A stretch of DNA of 64,000 bases from Trebonia sp963785645 (lineage in GTDB: Bacteria > Actinomycetota > Actinomycetes > Streptosporangiales > Streptosporangiaceae): NCBI GenBank assembly GCA_963785645.1, contig CAWAWG010000016.1, forward strand, positions 186,001-250,000. The letters are read 5' to 3'. This document shows positions 19,591 through 29,223 of the stretch, piece after piece. A program made the translations under genes and the position numbers. How positions within the stretch are numbered: position 1 is the stretch's first letter; the number at the start of each line of letters is the position of its first letter. The notes beneath the pieces are model-generated. The model did no database searches and had not been told where the DNA came from. It was given only the letters and a program-made list of their open reading frames with translations.

Positions 19591-22500
19591 CCCGCCGCGA
19601 GCGCCGCGGGCGTCGGCGCGCTGAACAGGGTGCGGACGTCGAGGTCGATGCCGCTGGCACGCAACCGCTCGATGAGGGTGACGGCGAGGAGGGAGTGGCC
19701 GCCACGGGTGAAGAAGTTGTCGTGCGGCCCGAATCGGCCGGTGCCGAGAACCTCGGCGAACAGGCCGCGTAGGATCTTCTCCGCCGCTGGCGGATTCCTT
19801 GCTGACCGACTCGGATGCTGTCCCGGCCGCGGGCGCGGGCAGGGCGGTCTCATCGAGTTTGCCGTTGACCGTCAGGGGCAACGCGTCAAGCAGGACGATG
19901 GCGGCTGGCCGCATGTGCTCGGGCAGGACGGCCGCCAGCTGGCGGTGGACGGCCTCGGCATCGATGCCGCCGCTGGCGCCGCGTGTCCCAGTGCCGGCGT
20001 TGGTGGCGGTCCCGTCAACGGCCTCTGCCTGGTCGGTGCGGGGCAGCCCGACGAGGTAGGCGACCAGTTCCGTCCCGGCCGCCCCGCCGCTGCGGGCCAC
20101 GACGGCGGACTGGCCGATGCCCGGCAGGGACAGCAGCACCTTCTCGATCTCGCCCGGCTCGACCCGGTGGCCGCGGACCTTGACCTGGCGGTCGGCGCGG
20201 CCCAGGTACTCAAGTACCCTCCCGCTGCCAGCGGGCGAGGTCCCCGGTCCGGTACATCACCGTCCCGGCGGCCCGTACGGGCAGGCGGTGAAGCGCTCCG
20301 CGGTCATCCCGGTCCGGCGCAGGTACCCCCGCGCCAGTTGCTGCCGGCCACGACAGTGTCGCCGGTCACCCCGGCCGGCACCGGCTGCAGGGCGGCGTCG
20401 AGCACGTACACCCGGGTATTCCAGGTCGGCCGCCCATCGGGAACGCACCGTCCGGCAGCGGCTGGCCCGGCCCGACCCGGTGGTCGGTCACGGCGATCCT
20501 GTGGTTTCCGTCGGCCCGTACTCGTTGATGATCGCCACGCCCGGGTGCGCGCCCCGCCAGCGCGGCCTGCGCCATCCCCAGGGCCTCACCTCCCAGCATC
20601 AGCTCGGCCTGCTGCGCGTAGTCTCGCTCGAGCGCGTCCAGGTAGGCCAGGTGACTCGGCATCGCCTTCAGGAAGGCAGGGGGCACCGTCGGCCCGTCAC
20701 CGGACTCCCAGTGCGTGAGGTGGATCCGCCGGCCCGCGCTCAGCGCACCGAACAGCGCCGTGTAGGTGAAGTCGGACGACGGCGAGGAATCCAGCGCCGT
20801 CGACCGCCCAAGACCAAGGTAGGTGCGGCGTACCCGCTGGATATAGGTCGCCAGCGCCCCGTGGCTGACCACCACCCCCTTCGGCTCCCCGGTCGAACCA
20901 GAGGTGTAGAGGACGTACGCCGCGGCGGCGGCCAGCCGCCAGGCCCGCCCGGCACCCCGTCGGGACGCCGCAGCGGCGGCCAGCCGCGCGGAACGGGCCG
21001 TTGGCCGGGCCGGCCGCCAGACCGACATCACCAGGCCACGTGACGTCGTCCTCCCCGAGGATGATCGCCGGCGCGGCATCGGCGAGCATCCGGTCGATCC
21101 GCTCGGCGAGATGAGCCGGGTCAAGCGGCAGGAACGCCGCCCCGGTCTTCAGCACCGCGAGCACCGCGACAACCCACTGCACGGAGCGGCCCATCACCAG
21201 TGCCACCACCCGCTCGGGTCCCGCATCGTCCGCTGCCAGCTCCGCCGCGAACCCGCTGGCCAGCGCGTCAAGCTGCGCATAGGTCAGCTCGACGCCCGCA
21301 CCGGACACCGCTACCGCATCCGGCGTCCGCGCCGCCTGCGCCTCGAACAGATCGATCACCGTGTCCGGCGGCACCTCCCGCGCTGTGTCGTTCCATTCCC
21401 AGAGCAGCTGCCGCCGCTCGCCCTCGGCCAGCACGTCCAGCTCGTGCACACGCCGCCCCGGGTTCGCGGCCGCGCTGGCGAGCACGCGCTCGAACCGCGC
21501 CGCGATCGCCACGGCGGTGGCATGGTCGAAAAGGTCCGCGGCGTAGGTCAGGGACCCGTCGAGCCCGCCGGGCGGCCCGCGCCGTCGAACCGCTCGCCGA
21601 GCCGCACATCCAGATCGAATTCGGCGATCTGCCCGCCGGCCTGGGCAGGCTGGTGACCGTCAGGCCGGGCAGTGCGCAGCCCCGGCGCTGCCTCGCTCTG
21701 CACGGACAGCATGACCTGAAACAGCGGGTGCCGCCCGGTCGACTGGTCCGGGGCAAGCTCCTCCACCAGCCGCTCGAACGGGAGGTCCTGATAGCCGTAG
21801 GCGTCAAGCGCGGTGTCCCGTACCCGCCCGACCAGGTCGGCGAAGACAGGGTCGCCAGCGGTGTCGATGCGCAGGACGAGCGTGTTTACGAAGAACCCGA
21901 CGAGTTCTTCCAGTTCTTCCTCGCTCCGTCCGGCGACGGGCGTGCCGACCGGGATGTCGGTGCCTGCCCCGAGCTTGCCCAGCAGCACGGCGAACGCCGC
22001 CAGGACGGCCATGAAGACGCTCGCGCCCTGCTCCCGGGCCCGCGCCGCCAGCCTCGCGTGCACCTGCGCCGGCACCCGGATCGCGACGGCGGCGCCCGCG
22101 CCGCTCGCCTCGGCGGCCCTTGGACGGTCGGCGGGCAGGCCGAGCTCGCCCGGCAGGCCGGCCAGCGCCGCCCGCCAGTACCCGAGCTGCTCGCTGTAGG
22201 TGCTGTACGCGTCGTTCTCGTCGCCGAGCAGCTCGACGCTGCCACCGCGCGTAGTCCGCGTACTGGACGGGGAGCGGCGCCAGGGACGGTGCCTGCCCTA
22301 TCCGCCTGGCGGCATACGCCGCGGACAGGTCCCGGGCGAGCGGCCCCAGTGACCAGGCGTCGGCCGCGATGCGGTGCACCACGATGGCCAGCACGTGCTC
22401 GGCGGGCCTGATGTGCAGCAGCAGGACCCGCAGCGGAAGCTCGGCGGACAGGTCGAAAGGCTGCCGCGCGGCGCTGGCCACCAGGGCGGCCGCCTCTTCC

Positions 22501-22773
22501 TCGGTCCCGGCGTCCACGACGCGCAGCGGCACCGTGACCGCACCGGCGTCGATGACCTGCTGCGTCGGCTCGCCGGCGGCCAGCTCCTCCGCCCGGTACA
22601 CGGTGCGGAGCACCTGGTGGCGGGCGATGACATCGCACAGCGCCGCCTCGAGCGCGTCCGGTCTCGATGCGTCCGGACAACCGGAACGCGAACGGCAGGT
22701 TGCCGGCGGAGCCGGGCCCGCCAAGCTGCCAAAGGAACCAGAGCCTGCGCTGAGCGAAGGACAACGGGATCAT
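17757..22773 (-). CDS. Nonribosomal peptide synthetase B: C-A-T-C-A(truncated), frame-damaged
   Basis: Reading from 22773: C domain, A domain, T domain, second C domain, start of another A domain. ATG 22773 (MIPLSFAQRRLW) has GGAGG 5 nt upstream and follows the stop of NRPS A (22806-22808). The frame must change many times (for example near 22700, 22250, 21580, 20950, 20200, 19600, 19270). The last A domain runs from A1/A2 (YGELNVRANQLA, then GIGPGD, LMERSA in a shifted frame) straight into a PVPPGMTG fragment typical of the A6 region and ends at about 17705 beside the helicase gene. No termination domain is present. It would extend a peptide on carrier domains primed by the PPTase; as assembled it looks non-functional. 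Confidence 0.8.
19590..22773 (-). other. NRPS B module 1 (C-A-T)
   Basis: C domain about 22773-21500 with LSFAQRRLWFLWQ (C1), VVHRIAADAWS in place of HHxxxDG, and GTPVAGR and LPFERLVE motifs. A domain about 21420-19850 with WNDTAREVP linker, LTYAQLDALASG (A2), YVLYTSGSTGEPKG (A3), SSDFTYTALFG (A4 region), LMLGGEAL, a damaged A5, and LPLTVNGKLDETALP (A10). T domain about 19780-19600 with FFTRGGHSLLA carrying the pantetheine serine. Substrate code not decoded because of frame damage. Confidence 0.75.
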
Positions 22774-22805
22774 GGGATCCTCCATCGGTGGGTGCCGTCG
22801 GCAGT

Positions 22806-23688
22806 TCATACCGCGGCGTCCGGGCCGGAGTGGGGCCGGAGATTCGGCCGCTGGCGGCGCGCCTGCCCGAGCCGCGGGGCAAGCCCGGCGGCCGTCGGGC
22901 TTTCGAACACCGCGCGGATCGGCAGTTCGGCACCGAGCCGTGGCTTCGCACCCGGGCAGCAACCTGGGTGGCGAGCATCGAGTGGCCGCCAAGCTCGAAG
23001 AAGTTGTCGTCGGGGCCGACGCCGTCAACGCCAAGCACCTCGGCGAGTTCAACCCGGTAGCCGCGGATCTCGACCTGCTCGTCGGTCCGGCCCAGGTACT
23101 CAAGCTCGCCGGCCCTCGTCCACCGGGCCGTGTCTCCCGTCCGGTACATCCGCTCCCCGGCGGAACCGAACGGGCACGCGGCTGAACCGCTCCGCGGTCA
23201 GCCCCGGTCGCCCCAGATAGCCCCGCGCTACCCCGGCGCCCGCCAGCAGTCCGCGCCACCCGCGCCGCCCGGGTGCGCAGCCGCGCGTAGCTGAGGCGCT
23301 CGCCGCCGCAGGCGAGGGCCGGCGCGTCCGGGGTGCGCCCGGCCTGTGCGCAGGAACAGGCGGGGCACGGCCCGCCGGGAACTCCCGGGAAGTGTCGTTC
23401 CAGGCGGAGAGGACCACGTTTCGTTCGGGATCGCTCATGATCTTGATCTGCCGCAACGGCGTGGCCGGCGCACCGGCAAGGGCGGCGTCATCAAGCGCCG
23501 CGGCGAGGCCCGCGCAGGGCCTCGGTCGGCCCGTACCGGTTGGGCAGGGCGGCCTCGTCGATGTCGCAGAGGATCTCCGCGTAGAGGCCGATGTTGAGCG
23601 ACGCGCCGTGCGGATCGAGGAGCTGCGCGAACCAGATCTCCCGCTGCGCGCTTGTCAGCTCGCGGCGCTCGCTTGCGAAGTCAGTCAC
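22806..23688 (-). CDS. Nonribosomal peptide synthetase A: single C-A-T module with internal losses
   Basis: The GTG at 23688 (VTDFASERRELTSAQREIW) has an AAGGGA site just upstream and gives a normal C1 motif. Only 295 codons remain where about 1,050 are expected. The C domain jumps from DIDEAAL to a NRYGPTEA piece and then to its own C-terminus (DDAALAGAPATPL). The A domain goes from ERLSYARLRTRAARVAR (A2) to LLAGAGVARGYLGRPG (A7), and from GYRVELAEV (A8) directly to LGVDGVGPDDNFFELGGHS of the T domain. The end GPDAAV with TGA at 22806-22808 is in a third frame. Either repeat-driven assembly collapse or real gene decay. Confidence 0.75.
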
Positions 23689-23824
23689 TTTTCCCTTACC
23701 CAGTTGCCAGCTTGCGGAGCCACCGTCCCCGCCCGCGGGCGCCTCGGCGGGCCCCCAGAACAGGGCACTGCCAGGCACCGTGCCTCCGGACACGGGGCCT
23801 GGCGGACACAGGCCCCCGGTACGG

Positions 23825-24036
23825 TCACGCTTCGCCCATGGCCCTTATCAGGCTGAGCGGCCGCATGTCCGTCCAGTTCTCCTCGACGTAATCGAGGCAC
23901 TCCTGGCGTCCCGCCGCACCGAACGCGACCTGCCACCCGGCCGGACCTCGATGAATTCCGGCCACAGCGAATGCTGTCCCTCGTCGTTGACGAGCACGCA
24001 GTAGCGGCCGTCTGGGTCCTCGAACGGGTTGGTCAT
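23825..24036 (-). CDS. MbtH-like NRPS accessory protein (one-base frameshift)
   Basis: About 70 aa after correcting one missing base near 23940. It starts MTNPFEDPDGRYCVLVND, has the family signature QHSLWPEFIEVRPG-W, then ECLDYVEENWTDMRPLSL in the shifted frame. MbtH proteins bind A domains and support their folding and adenylation. ATG 24036 has AGGAAG upstream. It is the first gene of the mbtH-NRPS A-NRPS B unit and lies about 260 bp downstream of a StrR-type operator. Confidence 0.9.
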
Positions 24037-24297
24037 CGTCTCTTCCTTTTGACTAGCGGCTAATAAGCTCCCCACCGGTACTCACCCTGGTCATGAGGTC
24101 GTGCACCAGCCTTCCGGCGTAACCATTTTCTTAGTGGCACGCAATAGCTCCTAATTCGCGCACGTATTTTGATGCGGTGCGTTGCCTTCCGCACAGAAAA
24201 CCCCGCAGATCCCCGTTTAACTCATTCCAGAGGACCGTAACGTCTACGCATTAGCAGGGCAACATACAGGTGCCACTTGGAACATTCCAGCGCAACC

Positions 24298-24326
24298 GTT
24301 CAACCGCTCAATCAGCGCGGTTGAAC
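24298..24326. promoter_or_regulatory. StrR/NovG-type operator upstream of mbtH-NRPS
   Basis: GTTCAACCG, an 11-nt spacer, then CGGTTGAAC: a perfect 9-bp inverted repeat. This fits the published NovG/StrR consensus GTTCRACTG-N11-CRGTYGAAC at all but one base per arm, with exact spacing. It sits in the 376-bp gap between mbtH and the PstS-like gene; the StrR-like regulator at 4.2-5.3 kb is the natural ligand. Confidence 0.78.
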
Positions 24327-24412
24327 CTGGACGGCCCCAGATAGCCCCGAATACGGCGTCATCGCCGGCGGAAACAGGGAACAGACATGCGGACAGCGAG
24401 CCTTTTCCGTGC

Positions 24413-25961
24413 TCAGCACAGGGTTTTCATTAGCGACTGCACGCCGTCTACACACGGAGTGTAATCATTGTTGAACAGGATGTTATCTGCGATCGCGCCG
24501 TTGATGTAGCCGAGGAAATCCGCCTCAAGCGAGCCCCCGGCGGACGGCCGGCGGTATAGAGGTACTCGACCGTCCAGTACGGGGTAGGTGTCCGCCTGGG
24601 CCGCGTTGAACGTGGGGTCCTGGCCGTCGATCTTGATCTCGGAGATCGAGTTCCTGCCGTTGCGGAAGCCCTGTGCATCCGAGACCTGCGCGTAGCCGAT
24701 CGCCCCGGGAATCGAGTTCACGTCCTGGAGGAGCGTATTCGTGTCCGATACCTCGCACCTGGTGACCTTGGCCGTGGGGACCGCGTCCTTCTTGACACAG
24801 TCGTACGAGGAGAACTGCGGCTCGGCCTGACCGCCGAGAATCTTGTCGTCGAAGGTGCGCCTGGTGCCCGACGTGGTAGTCCGCGCCACGATCTTGATCG
24901 GCAGGTCGGCCCCGCCGACCTGCTTCCAGTTCGTGAACCGGCCCATGAATATGCCGTACAACTGCGCCGTGGTCAGGTTGTAGATATCGGTCGCCTTGTT
25001 GACCACGACGGCGAACAGGATCACCGCGACGGGGTTGCCGTACAGGGCACTGTAGCCCTCCGGCGCCTGCCTGTCCGACATCGCCATCTGCTCGACTCCG
25101 ACGGCCCGCCCGCTGGCCGGGTCAGCCGCGCCGCCCGCACCGGCGGATGGCCCGCCGACCTGCGCGGCCACCGCGTTCAGGCCGCTGAACCAGGTGATGC
25201 CGCTGACCGAGATGGTGGTGCCGCGGCAGACCGAGGTGTACTTCTCGGCGATCTTCTGGGCGGTCGGCGCGAACGCCGTCGACCCCTCAAGAGCGAGCTT
25301 GCCGCTCGCGCAGTAGGAGGGCAGTGCCGCGCCCTGGCTGAAGGTGATGCCCGCCTGGATGCCCACCAGCAGCAGCAGGACGGAGCTGAACGCGATGTTC
25401 CGGGCGAGCGCGCTCCGGCCGCGGCGGCTCCGGCAGGACGCCGCCGCGGCGCAGCCGGCCGTCGACGTCGACGCCCCGCCCCGTCCCGCTCAGCAGGACC
25501 AGCAGCTTGAATCCGGCCTTGCGGCCCATCGGGAAGCGGGGCAGCGTGATCGTGCTCTCCACCGCCTGCGGCGGGTTCAGGTCCCCGTGCGGCTGGATCT
25601 GCTGCCTGCTCACCCCCTGGCAGTCGGTGACCGTGAATTCCTTGACCACGCGATCGGGGAAGGTGAACGTCAGCGGCCGCAGCACATCGGAGCTGGCGAT
25701 GCGCCGCAATCCGGAATTCCTGATCCGCAGCAGCACCATCGACGGCTGCGTGACCTCTTCGTGGTGGGTGAGCACCTTCCACATCGCCCAGGGCGCGCTT
25801 TCTCTCGCCTCCTTGGACATTCCGGCAACCCGCGTGTCCATCTGGTCACGCCAGGTGATCCTCCGCCACCGGAGGATGGAGATCGAAAGCCATATCACCG
25901 TGACGGCGATAAAGACCGCGACAATAGCGGCGGCGAGCCTGGGGTGGGTCAGGTCTGCCAT
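24413..25961 (-). CDS. Membrane-anchored PstS-like phosphate-binding-domain protein (frameshift)
   Basis: About 516 aa after a frame change near 25410-25440. Residues 8-29 form one transmembrane helix; about 30-165 is a domain of unknown type (VLLRIRNSGLRRIASSDV..., ESTITLPRFPMG) that looks extracellular or cytosolic; a second helix (SSVLLLLVGIQAGITF) leads into a C-terminal PBP-like domain with the phosphate-binding signatures LEGSTAFAP, TTTSGTRRTFD and SIPGAIGYAQVSD. No lipobox, so it is not a free ABC-transporter binding protein, and no pst genes are adjacent. Lies between the NRPS operon and the orphan kinase HK2; a ligand-sensing or scavenging role is possible but unproven. Confidence 0.72.
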
Positions 25962-26380
25962 CGGTAGTCAGCGTTCCGTGCCGTGCGCCGTTAGATAGCC
26001 CAACTCCTGTGCACCTCAACTTCGATACGCGAACACCGATTTGACCTCTGAGGATATTCAGATTCACAAACGCCACTTTCGGCACTGCGGGAGCAGTCTA
26101 TAGCCGGATGCCGTACGAAAATCAGCACCTATATCGTGGCGATTTTTATGTGAACGGGAGGTCGAACCCATCACGAAATTTGCGTTCGATTTTTGGCAGG
26201 ATTAGAGTGTCTAGCGACTGACATCAATTACGTCAAGTACGACACAGAAGCACGTCCTGGCGGTAATGACACCGACAGCTATCAGCGCACGCTCCGGCGC
26301 CGGCCATTAGGCGCATGCCGCCGGCGGCAGGCCCGCAGGCCCGGAGACCTGCCCGGCCCGGCCCGGCGGTTTTTGCGGCG
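25962..26380. other. Gene-free region with a plus-strand U-tract hairpin
   Basis: AT-rich relative to the genome, no protein recognised. At 26318-26374 on the plus strand a nested stem (CCGCCGG/CCGGCGG outside, GGCAGG/CCTGCC inside) is followed by TTTTT. No plus-strand gene precedes it, so it may end a small RNA transcribed toward the 3' end of HK2. Confidence 0.45.
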
Positions 26381-27089
26381 CTATTCGTGGCGGTACCCCG
26401 ACAGGGGGACGGTCAGTTCGACACTGGTGCCGTGATCCGGCTTGCTGACGATTGACACGCTCCCGCCGAGCATTGCGGCCCGCTCTCGCATCGCGGCAAG
26501 GCCGGTGCCGGCGGTCGGTGACTCCGCGTCGTCGCCGCACGCGAACCCGCTGCCGTCATCATCCACCCACGCCCGTATCTGACGTCGGGTCACTTCCACT
26601 CCGACGACTACCGACTGCGGCGCTCCGTGGGTCAGGGCGTTGCGCAGCGCTTCTCGCACAATGAGAAATGCCTCGTCGACGATCTCGGCCGGCGCCGCAG
26701 CTCTCGTCCCCGATGACCACCAGGTGCACGTTCGCATCGGCGCAAACACGGTTCAGGAAGTCGACAAGCGCCTTCTCGAAGCTCGTCACGGGCTCGTCAC
26801 GCAGGCCGGAAGTCACGAGCCGAAGCCTCCGCATCGCCTCGACCAGCACCTCCCGGGCGATCACCGACCGGCTGTCCGGGCCCTCCTGGCAGGCGATTTC
26901 CTCGAGATCCAGCTGGCGCAGGCCGACCGTGAGTACTTCCCCCAGCCGGTCGTGGAGCTCTCGGGCGATACTGCGCCGCTCGTCGAGCCGCGCCTCCTGA
27001 ACCCGGTTCTCGTACTCCGCCATGTCGTCGTCGGCAGAGCCGCGAATCTGCCTGCCGACCCACCGGTTGAGGGCAAAGACCGTGCTCAC
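26381..27089 (-). CDS. Sensor histidine kinase, HisKA_3 type (HK2), orphan, apparent frameshift
   Basis: About 236 aa, a short soluble kinase lacking the N-terminal region of HK1. Dimerisation helix with His46 (SIARELHDRLGEVL), then a frame change near 26700-26740 to reach the HATPase domain (EALRNALTHG, DDDGSGFA, GTGLAAMRER). Close paralogue of HK1 in order and sequence. No response regulator is adjacent; RR2 is 20 kb away. Start ATG 27089; an internal ATG at about 27023 is possible. Probably a complete gene with a sequencing indel. Confidence 0.82.
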
Positions 27090-27390
27090 CGAGGGCGCCT
27101 GACGTCAGCCGGGTCAGCAAGCCGCCCGATCACGCCCTGGCTACCAGCCACGACAACCGCTGAGTGACGACCCTGCACCGCTACAACCTCCGCCGCGCGC
27201 GTTGGGCTACGTCAAATCACAGTTCACCGAGAGCGACTACATCGTCGCCGACGGCACCGAAGTGCATCAAGTAGCATGTCACGCCTTTGCGGCACCAAAG
27301 CAACGCAAGGCCAAATCCAAGCTGAACAATGAGTGACAGCACGGGCCGCCACCCCATGCGCCCGCCACTCCCCGAACCGCCACCCGCACG

Positions 27391-27404
27391 TTCTTGCTGT
27401 TATC
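27391..27404 (+). repeat. 14-bp intergenic motif TTCTTGCTGTTATC, copy 1
   Basis: Exact copy, 5' of two further copies in the HK2-ald gap. Confidence 0.8.
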
Positions 27405-27441
27405 GGCATCAGCAATCGCCAGCCAGCCAGGCGCTCCGCGC

Positions 27442-27455
27442 TTGTTGCTGTTATC
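27442..27455 (+). repeat. 14-bp motif, copy 2 (TTGTTGCTGTTATC)
   Basis: One mismatch to the consensus; preceded by the small inverted repeat GCGCtccGCGC. Confidence 0.75.
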
Positions 27456-27574
27456 ATGACGCGGACCCAAGGGCTTTCATGATCACGGAAGATCCGCAGC
27501 TTATTTGATGCTTTTTTTCCGCGATCATGGAATCACGCGCTCACACACTCCGGATGGAGTGGTCGGCAGGCTAT

Positions 27575-27588
27575 TTCTTGCTGTTATC
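27575..27588 (+). repeat. 14-bp motif, copy 3
   Basis: Exact copy, about 75 bp upstream of the first hairpin of the candidate small RNA. Confidence 0.8.
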
Positions 27589-27663
27589 AGAGCGTGTGGA
27601 AAATTGTGCAAAAAACTTCGCTGAGGTCCAATCCGATTGCCGAGACATCTCGTATGAGAGATT

Positions 27664-27916
27664 GTCCTCCCGCGCTGTCGTCCGGCTGACGCAGGGAGGA
27701 CCCTGGCGGGGTGGGCCGGAGGGCTACAGGGTGGCATAGCCTTCCGGCCTGGGCCATTGCTGGCCGCGAGGCGGCGGGGGCGCCAGCGCGGGCCGGAACC
27801 CTCAGCGGGGTGGTAAGAGGGTTCCGGCCCGCGGCTATTGCACCCCGGAGGGTGTCCCGTCAGGGCCATGTCGCGGATGACGGGGGAGGTAGCGCGTCCC
27901 CCGTCCGCCCCTTTTT
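27664..27916 (+). ncRNA. Candidate structured small RNA
   Basis: Four consecutive strong stems on one strand: 27664-27671/27694-27701 (8 bp), 27714-27726/27737-27749 (13 bp with one G-U pair), 27787-27803/27817-27833 (17 bp, perfect) and 27879-27887/27897-27905 (9 bp). The last is followed after a few bases by TTTTT at 27912-27916, as in an intrinsic terminator. No coding frame fits the region and no plus-strand gene follows. I could not match it to RNase P, tmRNA, SRP or a riboswitch class; a 6S/Ms1-like RNA is a possibility only. The 5' end is not defined. Confidence 0.55.
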
Positions 27917-27981
27917 CGTTGGCGTGGGCGGATGGAGTCAGCTGCTCTCGTTCGGGATGATCCTGTACTTGGTCTTCTGGG

Positions 27982-29096
27982 TTACTTCAGAACCGACTCT
28001 ACGCTGACGGACTCGTAGCCGTGGGCGGCCGCGACCGGGGCGTTGGTCAGCTCGCCTTCGTGGGTGTTCAGGCCCAGGGCCAGGGCCGCGTCCGCCGCCA
28101 GGGCCGCGCGCCAGCCGTCGCCTGCGAGTTCGACGACGTAGGGCAGGGTCGCGTTGGTCAGTGCGTAGGTGGAGGTGTTCGGTACGGCGCCCGGCATGTT
28201 GGCCACGCAGTAGAAGATGCTGTTGTGCACCCGGAACGTCGGCTCGGCGTGCGTGGTCGGGTGGGAGTCCTCGAAGCAGCCCCCCTGGTCGATGGCGACG
28301 TCAACAAGCACCGAGCCTGGCTTCATGCGCTTGACGAGGTCGTTGGAGACCAGCTTGGGCGCCTTAGCGCCGGTGACGAGGACCGCACCGATAACCAGGT
28401 CGGCGCCGAGCACGGCCTTCTCTATCTCGTAGGCGTTTGAGGCAACGGTCTGGATGCGCCCGGTGTAGATCGCGTCGATCTGACGGAGCCGGGCGATGTT
28501 CTTGTCGAGAACGGTGACGTGCGCGCCCATGCCGACCGCGATCTGCGCGGCGTTCTGGCCGGAGACGCCGCCGCCGATGACCACGACCCGGCCGGCCGGG
28601 TGCCGGGAACACCGCCGAGCAGGGCGCCGTAACCGCCGCCCTGGCGCATCAGGTGATAGGCCCCGACCTGCGGGGCGAGACGGCCCGCGACCTCGGACAT
28701 CGGGGCGAGCAGCGGCAGGCTGCCGTCGGCGAGCTGGACCGTCTCGTAGGCGATGGCGGTCACCTTGTTGCCGAGCAGGGCATCGGTGCAGGCCTTGTCG
28801 GCGGCCAGGTGCAGGTAGGTGAACAACGTCAGGCCGGGGCGCATGCGGTGGTACTCCTCGGCGACCGGCTCCTTGACCTTGAGCACCAGGTCGGCCGCGC
28901 CCCACACTTCGTCCGCATCTGGGATGATGGTGGCACCGGCGGCGATGTACGCGTCGTCGGTGAGCTGCGAGCCGAGGCCCGCGTCCTTCTCCAGGAAGAC
29001 CTGGTGCCCGTGGTTCACCAGCTCGCGTGCGCCCGCGGGGGTGATCGCGACGCGGTACTCGTGGTTCTTGACCTCGCGGGGGATGCCGATCTTCAT
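27982..29096 (-). CDS. ald: Alanine dehydrogenase (one-base frameshift)
   Basis: 371 aa after one correction near 28600, the standard length. It starts MKIGIPREVKNHEYRVAITP and contains the catalytic LVLKVKEP and FTYLHLAADK regions, the Rossmann motif VVVIGGGVSGQNAA, and VDVAIDQGGCFE. NAD-dependent interconversion of L-alanine and pyruvate plus ammonium. Divergent from an Lrp/AsnC regulator, the arrangement of mycobacterial ald-aldR. The break lies in a GGCCGGCCGGG stretch, typical of sequencing error. Confidence 0.93.
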
Positions 29097-29223
29097 GGTG
29101 TCTTCGGCCTTTCGTGCTGACGGCGGACGCTTTCCTGCCTCACGCAGCCCGCCAGTTCTTCCATAATGCATTTTCATCGGAAAACTTGCTAGATTTACGA
29201 ATAAGATTCTGTAGACTGCCATC
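29097..29223. promoter_or_regulatory. Divergent ald / Lrp-regulator control region
   Basis: 127 bp, clearly AT-richer than its surroundings. Contains TTTTC-atcg-GAAAA (29171-29184), a plausible Lrp/AldR-type site, and AT-rich sequence that could hold both promoters. Confidence 0.5.

Larger units (their letters stand above)
27090..27640. other. Gene-free region with clustered 14-bp motif and an inverted repeat
   Basis: Three copies of the 14-bp motif occur within 200 bp. A 13-bp inverted repeat with one mismatch (CATGATCACGGAA at 27478-27490 and TTCCGCGATCATG at 27517-27529) encloses an AT-rich, T-run loop. An open plus-strand frame ending at the TGA near 27336 reads GYVKSQFTESDYIVADG... with AT-rich codon use unlike the neighbours; it has no convincing start and could be a gene remnant. 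Nothing else is evident. Confidence 0.5.

Noticed and set aside
24413..27089. A pst phosphate-transport operon
   Set aside because: Only a PstS-type domain is present; no pstC, pstA or pstB genes and no lipoprotein signal.
27209..27336. A small plus-strand gene reading GYVKSQFTESDY...
   Set aside because: No convincing start or ribosome-binding site and no known homologue by eye; noted only as a possible remnant.
27600..27916. RNase P RNA, tmRNA or SRP RNA at the structured region
   Set aside because: The conserved core strings of these RNAs could not be found in the sequence.
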